This document shows, in pieces, positions 25,430 to 33,603 of a stretch of 64,000 bases of DNA. A program made the translations under genes and the position numbers. Each line of letters opens with the position of its first letter. The stretch's first letter is position 1. The stretch lies in assembly GCF_042611095.1 (NCBI RefSeq), contig NZ_JBHFPV010000006.1:106507-170506 (forward strand), written 5' to 3'. The notes beneath the pieces are model-generated. The model had not been told where the DNA came from, made no database searches, and was given only the letters and a program-made list of their open reading frames with translations. The DNA comes from Meishania litoralis. Its GTDB lineage: Bacteria > Bacteroidota > Bacteroidia > Flavobacteriales > Flavobacteriaceae.

Positions 25430-26617
25430 TCAAGTTTTGATAAATGGCACCAACTCACCCTTATCGTAAATTCCATCTCGAGGCTCCAAACGGATAAATC
25501 CGTTCAAGTTGGCCAAACTGGTCAAATCGCCGGAGCCGTTCTCGACAATCAAATGGGCATGAAGACTTCCGTTTTTCCAGAACGTCCTAACTTGTTTGAA
25601 AAGTGTTAGGTCGGTTTTATTTTGGATAGGCTCAGCAAGAACCACCTTTCTCTCTGGATAATCGACACGCAATGCTTTGTACAACCATGGGAGGAAATAA
25701 ATATGGTAATTCGCAAAAGTCGAAACGGGATTACCGGGAAACGAAAAAATCGTTGTTCGGCTTTCTTGATGCAAACCGAACCAAAAGGGTTTGCCAGGGC
25801 GTTGGGCCACACGATGAAAAACTTTTTCGACACCCAATTCTTCCAATACTTCGGGAACAAAATCAAATTTCCCTTTGGAAACACCACCACTGAGCATCAA
25901 TACATCGGATGTTTCCATTACTTTTCGAATGGCCTTCGAAATCATTTCTTTCTCATCGGTCAAATGTATCAGGGCGGCGTTAATTCCTTGCTTTTGTAAA
26001 GCAGCTTTCAAGGAAAGTGAATTCGACTTTCGTATTTGATGCGGCAATGGTCTTTCATGAACCTCGACAAGCTCATTACCTGTTGAAATTACCGTCACTT
26101 TGGGCAGTTTTTTGACCAAAACCTCTGATTTTCCTACGGAAGCCAATACATTGATGGCTCCTGCCGAAATTTGTTTGCCGGGTTCCAATAGAACAGCTCC
26201 CTTGGGACTATCACTGCCCTGATAATGAATGTCTTGTCCCTTGTTTGGCAGTTTGGTCACGGTGGCCCATCCCTCTTGAATTGTCAGATGCTCGTACATG
26301 ATTACAGAATCGGCATTTTCGGGCACTACGGCCCCTGTCATTATTTCCAGACAATTATTGACATTACTTAATCTTTGTTGGGGAGTTCCGGCGGCGGCCA
26401 CTCCCTCGATCTTAAATCGGGTACATCCGTCTTCGATAGCGAAATAATTGATGGCAATGCCATCTTTTGTAGCGCGGTCGAAAGGCGGAAAATCACGATC
26501 GGCAAGAATATTTTCGGCAAGTACCCGGCCCATACTTTCAAGAATAGCAACTTGCTCATCGCCAAAATCGAAAGTGTTGTCGAGTACTTTTTTATAAGCT
26601 TCCTGAAATAAAATCAT
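25430..26617 (-). CDS. moeA: Molybdopterin molybdotransferase MoeA
   Basis: 395 residues, full length. It inserts molybdate into adenylated molybdopterin. Seen are RDFPPFDRATKDGIAI, the MoCF-binding core with VISTGNELVEV, LSGGVSKGKFDFVPEVLEELG, and FSFPGNPVSTFANYH. No separate MogA/MoaB adenylyltransferase gene is in this operon, so it must lie elsewhere if present. Last gene of the minus-strand Moco operon, 29 bp after tauE. Confidence 0.96.
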   Translation of the reverse strand: MILFQEAYKKVLDNTFDFGDEQVAILESMGRVLAENILADRDFPPFDRATKDGIAINYFAIEDGCTRFKIEGVAAAGTPQQRLSNVNNCLEIMTGAVVPENADSVIMYEHLTIQEGWATVTKLPNKGQDIHYQGSDSPKGAVLLEPGKQISAGAINVLASVGKSEVLVKKLPKVTVISTGNELVEVHERPLPHQIRKSNSLSLKAALQKQGINAALIHLTDEKEMISKAIRKVMETSDVLMLSGGVSKGKFDFVPEVLEELGVEKVFHRVAQRPGKPFWFGLHQESRTTIFSFPGNPVSTFANYHIYFLPWLYKALRVDYPERKVVLAEPIQNKTDLTLFKQVRTFWKNGSLHAHLIVENGSGDLTSLANLNGFIRLEPRDGIYDKGELVPFIKT

Positions 26618-26646
26618 TGATTTTCATATTTTTTGTACAAGTACCT

Positions 26647-27423
26647 TTACCAAACCCCCAGCCCATTGATCAATAAAACACGGATCCCAACAATGAATAC
26701 CAAAAGGGCGGTCACGCGCTTAATGCCATTGGGGGATAATCTTTTTAGGCTCAAACGAATACCCAATTGTCCACCAAAGAAGACACAAGCCGCCAAAATC
26801 AGGGTTTCCTTCAAAGGAAGCTCTAAAGTTCCTGCGGATATCAATCCTATCAATCCGGAAATCGAATTGACCAAAATGAAAAAACTGGCCAAGGCGGCAA
26901 TTTTCAAAGCCCTTCCCCACTGTAAATGATTTAGAATCGGTGCAAGGAAAATACCACCGCCAATACCAACGAGCCCCGACAACAATCCTATTGCACCACC
27001 AATCAAAAAACTGAACCCCTTGGGATATGTTTTCGTTCGTTCCGAACCAACATTCGCCGAAAAAGTCTGGTAAGCCAACGCCAATGACGAAACGATCAGC
27101 GAACACCCCAATATAATGAAGAATACTTTTTCGCTCAACCGAAATGTAGCCCCTAAGTAGGCCAAGGGAACACTACTGATTACGAAAGGTAAAAAATCCT
27201 TTAGTTTGGCATGTCCGTGTTTGAAATACAAAAAAGTACTGCCCGATACCACGACCAAATTGCAGATCAAGGCAATAGATCGAATCGGAAAGAAGGAGAC
27301 AAAAAAAATGGCCAACAAAGCCAAATAACTGGATCCACCTCCGAACCCTACGGAAGAATATAACGTCGCCACCACAAAAAAACCGAGGCACAAAAGAACA
27401 AGGTGCTCACCCGAGATCAGCAT
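26647..27423 (-). CDS. TauE/SafE family sulfite/anion exporter
   Basis: 258 residues with about eight membrane segments and the repeated glycine-rich signature of the family: YSSVGFGGGSSYLALLAIF near residue 22 and GLVGIGGGIFLAPIL near 150. TauE/SafE proteins export sulfite, sulfoacetate or related anions. Inside a molybdenum-cofactor operon it could remove sulfite, move a sulfur compound used for the dithiolene, or transport an anion related to a molybdoenzyme; this is inference. It overlaps moeB by 17 bp. Confidence 0.9.
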   Translation of the reverse strand: MLISGEHLVLLCLGFFVVATLYSSVGFGGGSSYLALLAIFFVSFFPIRSIALICNLVVVSGSTFLYFKHGHAKLKDFLPFVISSVPLAYLGATFRLSEKVFFIILGCSLIVSSLALAYQTFSANVGSERTKTYPKGFSFLIGGAIGLLSGLVGIGGGIFLAPILNHLQWGRALKIAALASFFILVNSISGLIGLISAGTLELPLKETLILAACVFFGGQLGIRLSLKRLSPNGIKRVTALLVFIVGIRVLLINGLGVW

Positions 27424-28480
27424 AAGTGTGCAATTTACTCATTCCGCCATTTACGTTTACGAAAGTTTTTTGTGGATACCATTCCTGTAAGAGGGCTAGT
27501 GCCTTTCTGCTTCTGATACCTGATTGACAGAGCAGATAAACAGGTTTGCTCAAATCGATTTCTTCTTGGCGTTCTTTCAATTCTGACAATGGAATGTGCT
27601 TGGCCATTTTGAGATTGGCAAGACTATATTCTTCATCTGTACGCACATCGATTAACTCAATTTCATTATCTGACAACAAGGGCATCAAACCTATTGCTTC
27701 GATCGAGTGCATTTTTTCATCACAAGCAAATTCATAACTATTGGCCAGTTCTGAAATTTTCAGGTTGGCTTCTACTTTATTGAATTTTATCTTTTGAATG
27801 CGCTGCGAGAGTCCATCGTATAACAACAATCTTCCGGATAGGGGCTCTCCGATTCCCGTAATGATTTTTATGGTTTCAAGGGCCTGAAAATTTCCAATGA
27901 TTCCTGGTATGATCCCCAATACCCCATGTTCATTGCAATTCGGAACCTCATCTTCTTTCGGCATATCTGGGTAAAGACAGCGGTAGGTCGGCCCTGCTTC
28001 GAAATTGAATACGCTCACCTGCCCTTCATAGCCGTGCAAAGCCCCATATACAAAAGGTTTGCCCTGAACGACACAGGCATCATTGATCAAATAACGAGAG
28101 GGGAAATTATCTGTGGCATCGACGACTAAATCATATTCTGCTATAATCTGAAGTGCATTTTCCCTATTCAAGAAATCCGTGTGCGGAATCAAGTTGGTAG
28201 TCGAATTTTGCCGTTGTAATTTTTTTACGATGACCTGAACTTTGGCTTGCCCGACATCGTTCTCACCATATAAAACCTGCCTGTGCAGGTTCGATATAGC
28301 CACGGTATCATTGTCAACAATGCCCAAAGTTCCGACACCAGTCGCGTTCAAGTAAGTCAAAACAGGTATGCCAAGTCCTCCCGCTCCGACCACCAATACT
28401 TTGGCATCGGCCAATTTTTGCTGTGCTTCGGGGCCAAAGTCCTTTAAAATAACCTGTCTGTTGTATCGTTCGGAATTCAT
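27407..28480 (-). CDS. moeB: MoeB/ThiF-type adenylyltransferase with C-terminal rhodanese domain
   Basis: 357 residues. The E1-like domain (1-245) has GAGGLGIPVLTYLNATGVG, DNDTVAISNLHRQ, and the Cys of VPNCNEHGVLG. The rhodanese domain (about 265-357) has IDVRTDEEYSLANL and active-site Cys in LLCQSGIRSRKAL. It activates the MoaD C-terminus and can deliver sulfur. The zinc-binding Cys pairs of E. coli MoeB are not complete here (TYRC instead of CYRC). It overlaps mobA by 4 bp. Confidence 0.93.
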   Translation of the reverse strand: MNSERYNRQVILKDFGPEAQQKLADAKVLVVGAGGLGIPVLTYLNATGVGTLGIVDNDTVAISNLHRQVLYGENDVGQAKVQVIVKKLQRQNSTTNLIPHTDFLNRENALQIIAEYDLVVDATDNFPSRYLINDACVVQGKPFVYGALHGYEGQVSVFNFEAGPTYRCLYPDMPKEDEVPNCNEHGVLGIIPGIIGNFQALETIKIITGIGEPLSGRLLLYDGLSQRIQKIKFNKVEANLKISELANSYEFACDEKMHSIEAIGLMPLLSDNEIELIDVRTDEEYSLANLKMAKHIPLSELKERQEEIDLSKPVYLLCQSGIRSRKALALLQEWYPQKTFVNVNGGMSKLHTYADLG

Positions 28481-29070
28481 GTAGTCAGTTTTGACAGCGC
28501 TTCTTGATAATCCTCTTGCGAATTGGCATTGAGGATGACGTTCTCATTATTGGGAAAGACCAATTTCGTTTCATTATTTATCAAAAACTTTCTCGGGCAA
28601 GTGCCATTGCCAGCCTCGAGATAGGCCACCGCAGTCTTAAGGCCTTCGGGCTCCCAAATCGCACAGAGGGGTTCGGGCAACGGGTTCTCTTTATTGGCAA
28701 ATGCAGTAGCGAATTTGCCTGAGTCACGTTCCTGAACCAATTGTTCTAAAGACGGCAAATCGATCAACGGCAGATCACAGGCCAGTACTAGCCAAGCCGC
28801 CTCAGGGTGGCGTTCGTGAGCGGACAGTATTCCGTTAAAAGGCCCTCTAAACCTATCTTTGTCGGTAAGTGTGGCGTAACCAAAAGGTACTTGGGCCTCT
28901 TGCTCTTTCCGCAGACTGATATAGGTACGTTCGCAAACTTCTCCCAATAATTGGTACAGATACTCACGTTGCGGAATACCGTGATATGCTATCAGGCCTT
29001 TGTCACTTCCCATTCGGGTACTCTTGCCTCCTGACAACACCAATCCGTATAGCTTAGCGGCTGTATTCAT
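28477..29070 (-). CDS. mobA: Molybdenum cofactor guanylyltransferase
   Basis: 197 residues with the nucleotidyltransferase signature LVLSGGKSTRMGSDKGLI at residues 11-28, LVLACDLPLIDLPSL, and ANKENPLPEPLCAIW. MobA links GMP to Moco, making the guanine dinucleotide form used by DMSO-reductase family enzymes, which implies such enzymes elsewhere in the genome. It overlaps moaC by 17 bp and moeB by 4 bp. Confidence 0.94.
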   Translation of the reverse strand: MNTAAKLYGLVLSGGKSTRMGSDKGLIAYHGIPQREYLYQLLGEVCERTYISLRKEQEAQVPFGYATLTDKDRFRGPFNGILSAHERHPEAAWLVLACDLPLIDLPSLEQLVQERDSGKFATAFANKENPLPEPLCAIWEPEGLKTAVAYLEAGNGTCPRKFLINNETKLVFPNNENVILNANSQEDYQEALSKLTT

Positions 29071-29530
29071 GCTTCCCTCCCGTTTTATATTCCAATTGAA
29101 TTTCGCCTATTTTGATATCGTGCGACAGTGCCTTGCACATATCGTAAATTGTCAATGCGCTTATCGAAACCCCTGTCAAAGCCTCCATTTCGACCCCGGT
29201 TCTTTCGGTGCAACTTACTTTACACTTTATTTCAAGCGTATTATCTGATGGAGTTATGTCGATCTGTACTTTTGAAAGATTCAGTTGGTGGCAAAGCGGA
29301 ATGAGTTCCGAAGTTTTTTTCACTCCTTGGATCCCTGCAATGATTGCGGTTTGAACAATGCTTCCTTTAGCCCCTAAAAAGTCCTTTTCGGCCAATGTGG
29401 AGAAAACTTCTTTCGGAAAGAATACTTTTCCGGTAGCTATTGCCATACGCTTGGTCGTTTCCTTTTCTGAAACATCGACCATATTGGCCTTGCCTTCAAT
29501 GTCTATATGTGATAGCTTATTCTGCGACAA
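29054..29530 (-). CDS. moaC: Cyclic pyranopterin monophosphate synthase MoaC
   Basis: 158 residues with GKANMVDVSEKETTKRMAIA, LIPLCHQLNLSKVQ, and GVEMEALTGVSISALTIYDM, the active-site segments of MoaC. It converts the MoaA product to cyclic pyranopterin monophosphate. About 88 bp separate it from moaA; a heptamer tract fills part of that gap. Confidence 0.96.
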   Translation of the reverse strand: MSQNKLSHIDIEGKANMVDVSEKETTKRMAIATGKVFFPKEVFSTLAEKDFLGAKGSIVQTAIIAGIQGVKKTSELIPLCHQLNLSKVQIDITPSDNTLEIKCKVSCTERTGVEMEALTGVSISALTIYDMCKALSHDIKIGEIQLEYKTGGKHEYSR

Positions 29531-29583
29531 TTTTTATTCCCTTTAAACGCTCTGAAAGGTACTTTGACCTAGTTCATATCAAC

Positions 29584-29618
29584 ACTTTGAACTTTTAATT
29601 TCGTATTTCCTACTTCAT
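29584..29618. repeat. Degenerate heptamer tract after moaA
   Basis: Five units in 7-bp register on plus: ACTTTGA, ACTTTTA, ATTTCGT, ATTTCCT, ACTTCAT, ending exactly at the moaA stop codon. Pattern AYTTNNN. Similar in period to the tracts at 10547 and 58046. Confidence 0.5.
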
Positions 29619-30602
29619 TCAACCTCCTATCGACGTCATTGAATTGCTGAAAACACCCTCATATTTTTGTTGTGCCTCAAAACCGGTCTTGGCACGACTA
29701 CCTACCGCGTCCAAAATTAGTTTCTGCACATTTTCTGTGGTATTGGCGGATCTCATGACACTACGAAGGTTCATGCAGGGTTTGGCATACAAACAGGTAA
29801 TCACATCGCCAACGGCCGAAATGCGCAATCGATTGCATGACCCGCAAAATGTTCTACTAAAGGATGGAATGACTCCAAAACTACCTACATACCCCGGAAT
29901 CTTATAATTGATTGATGTAGAGGTCGTTGGCGATTCCAATTTATAGTAATCGGGGTGGTTCTTCCTAATAAATGCCAAAATCTTTTTGAAATCCCACTCT
30001 ATGGAATCGAAATTCCTTGACCCACCGTTAAAAGGCATTTCCTCTAAAAAACGAACGGAAACATCAAAATTCTTGGTCAATTCGAGCATGGGCAAAATGT
30101 CATCGGTGTTTTGGCCCGACAACACTACGAAATTGGTACGCACATTAAATCCTTCGGTGATCAGCCGCATCAAATTGTCATGTACAACCTCATATTGATC
30201 GCGTCTGGTAATGCGCTCAAAGGTAGCCTTGTTAATGGCGTCCAGACTAATATTCACATTTCTGATGCCCAAAGTCTTTAGTTCGTCAATATGCGGTCCG
30301 ATCAAAGTGGCGTTCGTCGTAACCGAAATATCCTGCAATCCTCTCATTTTTGAAAGATTGCGCAATAACACCATCAAATCTTTACGAACAAAAGGTTCCC
30401 CGCCCGTAATCCTGATCTTATCAATACCCTGGCCGACCAAAATCTCGCTTAGCGTCGAAAGTTCCTCGATGGTTAGCAATTTGTCGTTCTTTACAAAATC
30501 GATTCCTTCCGAAGGCATGCAATAATTGCAGCGCAGGTTGCACCGGTCGGTCACCGCCAAACGCAGGTAATTGATTTTTCGATTATGGTTGTCTACCAAC
30601 AT
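29619..30602 (-). CDS. moaA: GTP 3',8-cyclase MoaA (radical SAM)
   Basis: 327 residues. The N-terminal radical-SAM cluster is DRCNLRCNYCMPSEG (Cys pattern CxxxCxxC), followed by GGEPFVRKDL. The C-terminal second 4Fe-4S cluster is FCGSCNRLRIS with a later Cys in VITCLY. The chain ends in Gly-Gly (SMTSIGG), the conserved C-terminal tail needed for activity. It starts Moco synthesis from GTP. It lies 21 bp after moaE. Confidence 0.97.
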   Translation of the reverse strand: MLVDNHNRKINYLRLAVTDRCNLRCNYCMPSEGIDFVKNDKLLTIEELSTLSEILVGQGIDKIRITGGEPFVRKDLMVLLRNLSKMRGLQDISVTTNATLIGPHIDELKTLGIRNVNISLDAINKATFERITRRDQYEVVHDNLMRLITEGFNVRTNFVVLSGQNTDDILPMLELTKNFDVSVRFLEEMPFNGGSRNFDSIEWDFKKILAFIRKNHPDYYKLESPTTSTSINYKIPGYVGSFGVIPSFSRTFCGSCNRLRISAVGDVITCLYAKPCMNLRSVMRSANTTENVQKLILDAVGSRAKTGFEAQQKYEGVFSNSMTSIGG

Positions 30603-30623
30603 ATTCTTTTTACCGCATTTTAT

Positions 30624-31046
30624 TCAGGGATGCGCGGACACCCATACTTCTTTGTTCCTGAAAATTTCCTTTTTCCAAATGGGGACAGTTTGCTTCAGGG
30701 TATCGATGATATATCGACAGGCCGGAAAACATGCATCACGATGCGCGGATGAAACCCCCACTACGACCACAGGGTCTTCCACTTTTTTGGTCCCTACGAC
30801 ATGGCGGACGACAACTTTGTTCACAGGCCATTTTTCAGAGGCCTGTGTCACAGTCTTTCGCATTTCTTTCAAGGCCATAGCCTTGTAAGTCTCAAACTCC
30901 AATGCAACGACCTCCTCATTGTTCGTGAATTCGCGAACGGCGCCGATAAAAACACAGATACCGCCGCTTGCCGGATGCGAAAGTTCTTTATAAACTCCCG
31001 AGACATCCAATTCTTCAACTATCTCTAAAATAGGTTCTTCCATCAA
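30624..31046 (-). CDS. moaE: Molybdopterin synthase catalytic subunit MoaE
   Basis: 140 residues. MoaE motifs: GGICVFIGAVREFTNN, ALEFETYKAMALKEM, VVGVSSAHRDACFPACRYI and the catalytic lysines in PIWKKEIF. With MoaD thiocarboxylate it inserts the dithiolene sulfurs into cyclic pyranopterin. It overlaps moaD by 4 bp, as expected for subunits made in equal amounts. Confidence 0.96.
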   Translation of the reverse strand: MMEEPILEIVEELDVSGVYKELSHPASGGICVFIGAVREFTNNEEVVALEFETYKAMALKEMRKTVTQASEKWPVNKVVVRHVVGTKKVEDPVVVVGVSSAHRDACFPACRYIIDTLKQTVPIWKKEIFRNKEVWVSAHP

Positions 31047-31285
31047 CCTCCGCTTACAGGTGGAATAATCGCTATTTCATCGTCTTGCCCCAAAGTAACA
31101 TCGTCGCCCGCGTATTCACTGTTCACCGCTACGGCAAAAGAGGACAGCTTAGAAAAATCGGGATAGTCGGCGATCAACAACTCCTTCAATTCCGCGACCG
31201 ATCTGGGCTGAACACCCTTCGAAGGCAAGTCTATCGAAGATCTGCCAACAATGTCTTTCGCAATGCCAAACAACAATAATTCCAT
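31043..31285 (-). CDS. moaD: Molybdopterin synthase sulfur carrier subunit MoaD
   Basis: 80 residues of the ubiquitin-like MoaD/ThiS family: LLLFGIAKDIVG at the start and the required C-terminal Gly-Gly (IIPPVSGG) that MoeB adenylates. First gene of the Moco operon. Upstream lies a perfect 14-bp palindrome. Confidence 0.93.
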   Translation of the reverse strand: MELLLFGIAKDIVGRSSIDLPSKGVQPRSVAELKELLIADYPDFSKLSSFAVAVNSEYAGDDVTLGQDDEIAIIPPVSGG

Positions 31286-31373
31286 AATTAAACTTTCAAA
31301 AGCACAATTTACTCAAAAAAACAGGATTCCCTACGGCTTTGTGAACACTTTGGCATTTATCAGGTCTTATACC

Positions 31374-31387
31374 AAACCTATAGGTTT
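31374..31387. promoter_or_regulatory. Perfect 14-bp palindrome upstream of the Moco operon
   Basis: AAACCTATAGGTTT, 89 bp before the moaD start codon, in the 189-bp gap shared with the divergent RNA methyltransferase gene. A dimeric regulator could bind it; no regulator is identified. The rest of the gap shows no recognised RNA element. Confidence 0.35.
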
Positions 31388-31474
31388 TCGACATCCCACT
31401 TTGCTCATTGATCCGACAGGTAGGCCCCATAGCCATTAAAGAATTACATTTGCCAAAGGGAAAATTCTTTCGTT

Positions 31475-32302
31475 ATGAGTGAAATAAAACAAATAACCAG
31501 CCTTCAGAACACCTTGGTCAGGGAGATTCTTGTTTTAAAGGAAAAATCACGGGAGCGCAGAAAGAAAGGTTTGTTCGTTCTCGAAGGCAGACGTGAATTA
31601 CAACTCGCGCTAAAAGGCGGTTACGAGGTCGTTACCCTTCTGTATTGTCCAGAGATTATGCCTGCAAAAGACATACTTGAAATGAAACGAATTTTGAACG
31701 ATGGAACGACGTTGATCGAACTATCGCCGAAAGTCTATCAAAAACTCGCCTACCGTGCGACTACCGAAGGGTTAATTGCCGTATCAAAAACAAAAGACCA
31801 TTCGTTGACAAATCTGGCCTTAAAAAACCGCAACCCCTTAATCTTGGTAGCGGAAGCCCCTGAAAAACCGGGAAATATCGGCGCATTGCTACGTACGGCA
31901 GATGCCGCAAATCTAGATGCGGTGTTTATCGCCAATGCCAAAGGCGATATTTATAATCCGAATATCATTCGTTCGAGCGTCGGCTGTATTTTTACTAATA
32001 GTATTGCTATGGGTTCTACATCCGATATCATATCCTATTTGAAAGAACATGATATTTCTATTTTCTGTGCGGCCTTGACTGCTTCAAAAAATTACACCAA
32101 TATCGATTATACCAAGGGAAGTGCAATAGTTGTTGGCACCGAATCGACGGGCCTAACATACGATTGGCTTGAGAATTCCGACCAGAATATCGTAATACCC
32201 ATGCAAGGCGAAATCGATTCGATGAACGTATCGGTTTCCGCCGCAATACTTATCTTTGAGGCAAAGAGACAACGGGATTTTTCAACTCCGAACGCAATTT
32301 AG
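31475..32302 (+). CDS. TrmH/SpoU family RNA 2'-O-methyltransferase
   Basis: 275 residues. The N-terminal RNA-binding substrate domain (EGRRELQLALKGGYEV) is followed by a SPOUT domain with motif 1 PEKPGNIGALLRTADAANLDA, motif 2 VVGTESTGLTYDW and motif 3 IPMQGEIDSMNVSVSAAI. It methylates a ribose 2'-OH in rRNA or tRNA; the target base cannot be read from sequence. Confidence 0.93.
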   Translation: MSEIKQITSLQNTLVREILVLKEKSRERRKKGLFVLEGRRELQLALKGGYEVVTLLYCPEIMPAKDILEMKRILNDGTTLIELSPKVYQKLAYRATTEGLIAVSKTKDHSLTNLALKNRNPLILVAEAPEKPGNIGALLRTADAANLDAVFIANAKGDIYNPNIIRSSVGCIFTNSIAMGSTSDIISYLKEHDISIFCAALTASKNYTNIDYTKGSAIVVGTESTGLTYDWLENSDQNIVIPMQGEIDSMNVSVSAAILIFEAKRQRDFSTPNAI

Positions 32303-32332
32303 CATTACCTTGTCGATACAAACCGAACCTAG

Positions 32333-33559
32333 ATGAGTTTCCTTTTTTATATTATCATTGCGATTTTAGTTTTTCAATTTATAGTCGAGACTTGTTTGGA
32401 TGTTCTCAATGCCCGGCACTATAATGATCCGGTACCGGAAGAATTGAACGATGTCTTTGATATTGCCGAATATCAAAAATCACAGGAATACAAGAGGATC
32501 CGTTACCGATTTGGGCTCGTAAGCGCTACATTTTCATTATTGCTGACCTTGGCATTCTTGATTTTCGGCGGGTTCGAATGGGTAGATGGTATCGTTAGAG
32601 ATATTACCGACAACCCTATTTTAATGGCGTTATTTTTCTTCGGAATCATAATGATCGGAAGTGATATAGTTACTACCCCCTTTTCATACTATTCGACTTT
32701 CGTCATCGAGGAAAAATTCGGGTTCAACAAAACAACATCCGGCCTCTTCTTTATGGACAAATTGAAAGGATGGCTGGTGTCGGGAATACTTGGGGGCGGA
32801 ATTTTGGCGGCCATCATCTGGTTTTATCAATGGGCCGGCAACTATTTCTGGGTCTATGCTTGGGCCATTGTCGCATTTTTTACACTTTTCATGAATCTTT
32901 TTTATAGTCGCTTGATCGTGCCTTTGTTCAACAAACAGTCACCTTTGGAACCTGGCAGTCTTAAGACCAAGATTGAAGACTATGCCAAAAAAGTCGGTTT
33001 TGAGCTCAAGAACATATTCGTAATCGACGGTTCAAAACGATCGACAAAAGCAAATGCCTACTTTTCAGGATTTGGAAAAGAAAAACGTATTACCTTATAC
33101 GATACACTTGTCAAGGATCTCGATGAAGATGAGATCGTAGCGGTTCTTGCACATGAGGTCGGGCATTATAAACGAAGACATATAATTATCAACCTTGCCA
33201 CAACTATATTATTGACCGGATTGACTTTGTTCATTCTCTCCCTTTTTATCAACAATCCTGAAATTTCCAAGGCCATAGGGGTTACACGCCCTAGTTTTCA
33301 TGCCGCCCTGATCGGCTTCGGAATACTGTACAGCCCCATTTCAGAAGTTACCGGGCTAATTATGAACTATTTCTCACGCAAATTCGAGTATGAGGCCGAT
33401 GACTATGCAAAAAATACATTTGCCCCATCACCTCTTATTAGTTCGTTAAAAAAACTTTCCAGTAATAACCTGAGCAACCTCACCCCCCACCCTGCCTATG
33501 TATTCATGCATTATTCACACCCGACACTAATCGATAGGATCAAGAATCTTAGGGCATAA
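32333..33559 (+). CDS. M48 family (Ste24-like) membrane metallopeptidase
   Basis: 408 residues with about seven membrane segments. The zinc motif HEVGHYKRRH lies near residue 275 and the third ligand is the Glu in FEYEADDYA near 350, as in CAAX protease Ste24. In bacteria these enzymes are thought to degrade membrane proteins or process peptides. It stands alone between the methyltransferase and rel. Confidence 0.94.
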   Translation: MSFLFYIIIAILVFQFIVETCLDVLNARHYNDPVPEELNDVFDIAEYQKSQEYKRIRYRFGLVSATFSLLLTLAFLIFGGFEWVDGIVRDITDNPILMALFFFGIIMIGSDIVTTPFSYYSTFVIEEKFGFNKTTSGLFFMDKLKGWLVSGILGGGILAAIIWFYQWAGNYFWVYAWAIVAFFTLFMNLFYSRLIVPLFNKQSPLEPGSLKTKIEDYAKKVGFELKNIFVIDGSKRSTKANAYFSGFGKEKRITLYDTLVKDLDEDEIVAVLAHEVGHYKRRHIIINLATTILLTGLTLFILSLFINNPEISKAIGVTRPSFHAALIGFGILYSPISEVTGLIMNYFSRKFEYEADDYAKNTFAPSPLISSLKKLSSNNLSNLTPHPAYVFMHYSHPTLIDRIKNLRA

Positions 33560-33603
33560 TTTTTGTTGCTTGGTAGAAAAGATCAGCGTATTTTTAATAT
33601 TCC

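Noticed and set aside
31251..31439. 62-residue plus-strand open frame in the moaD upstream gap
   Set aside because: It overlaps the start of moaD on the other strand and has no recognisable feature.
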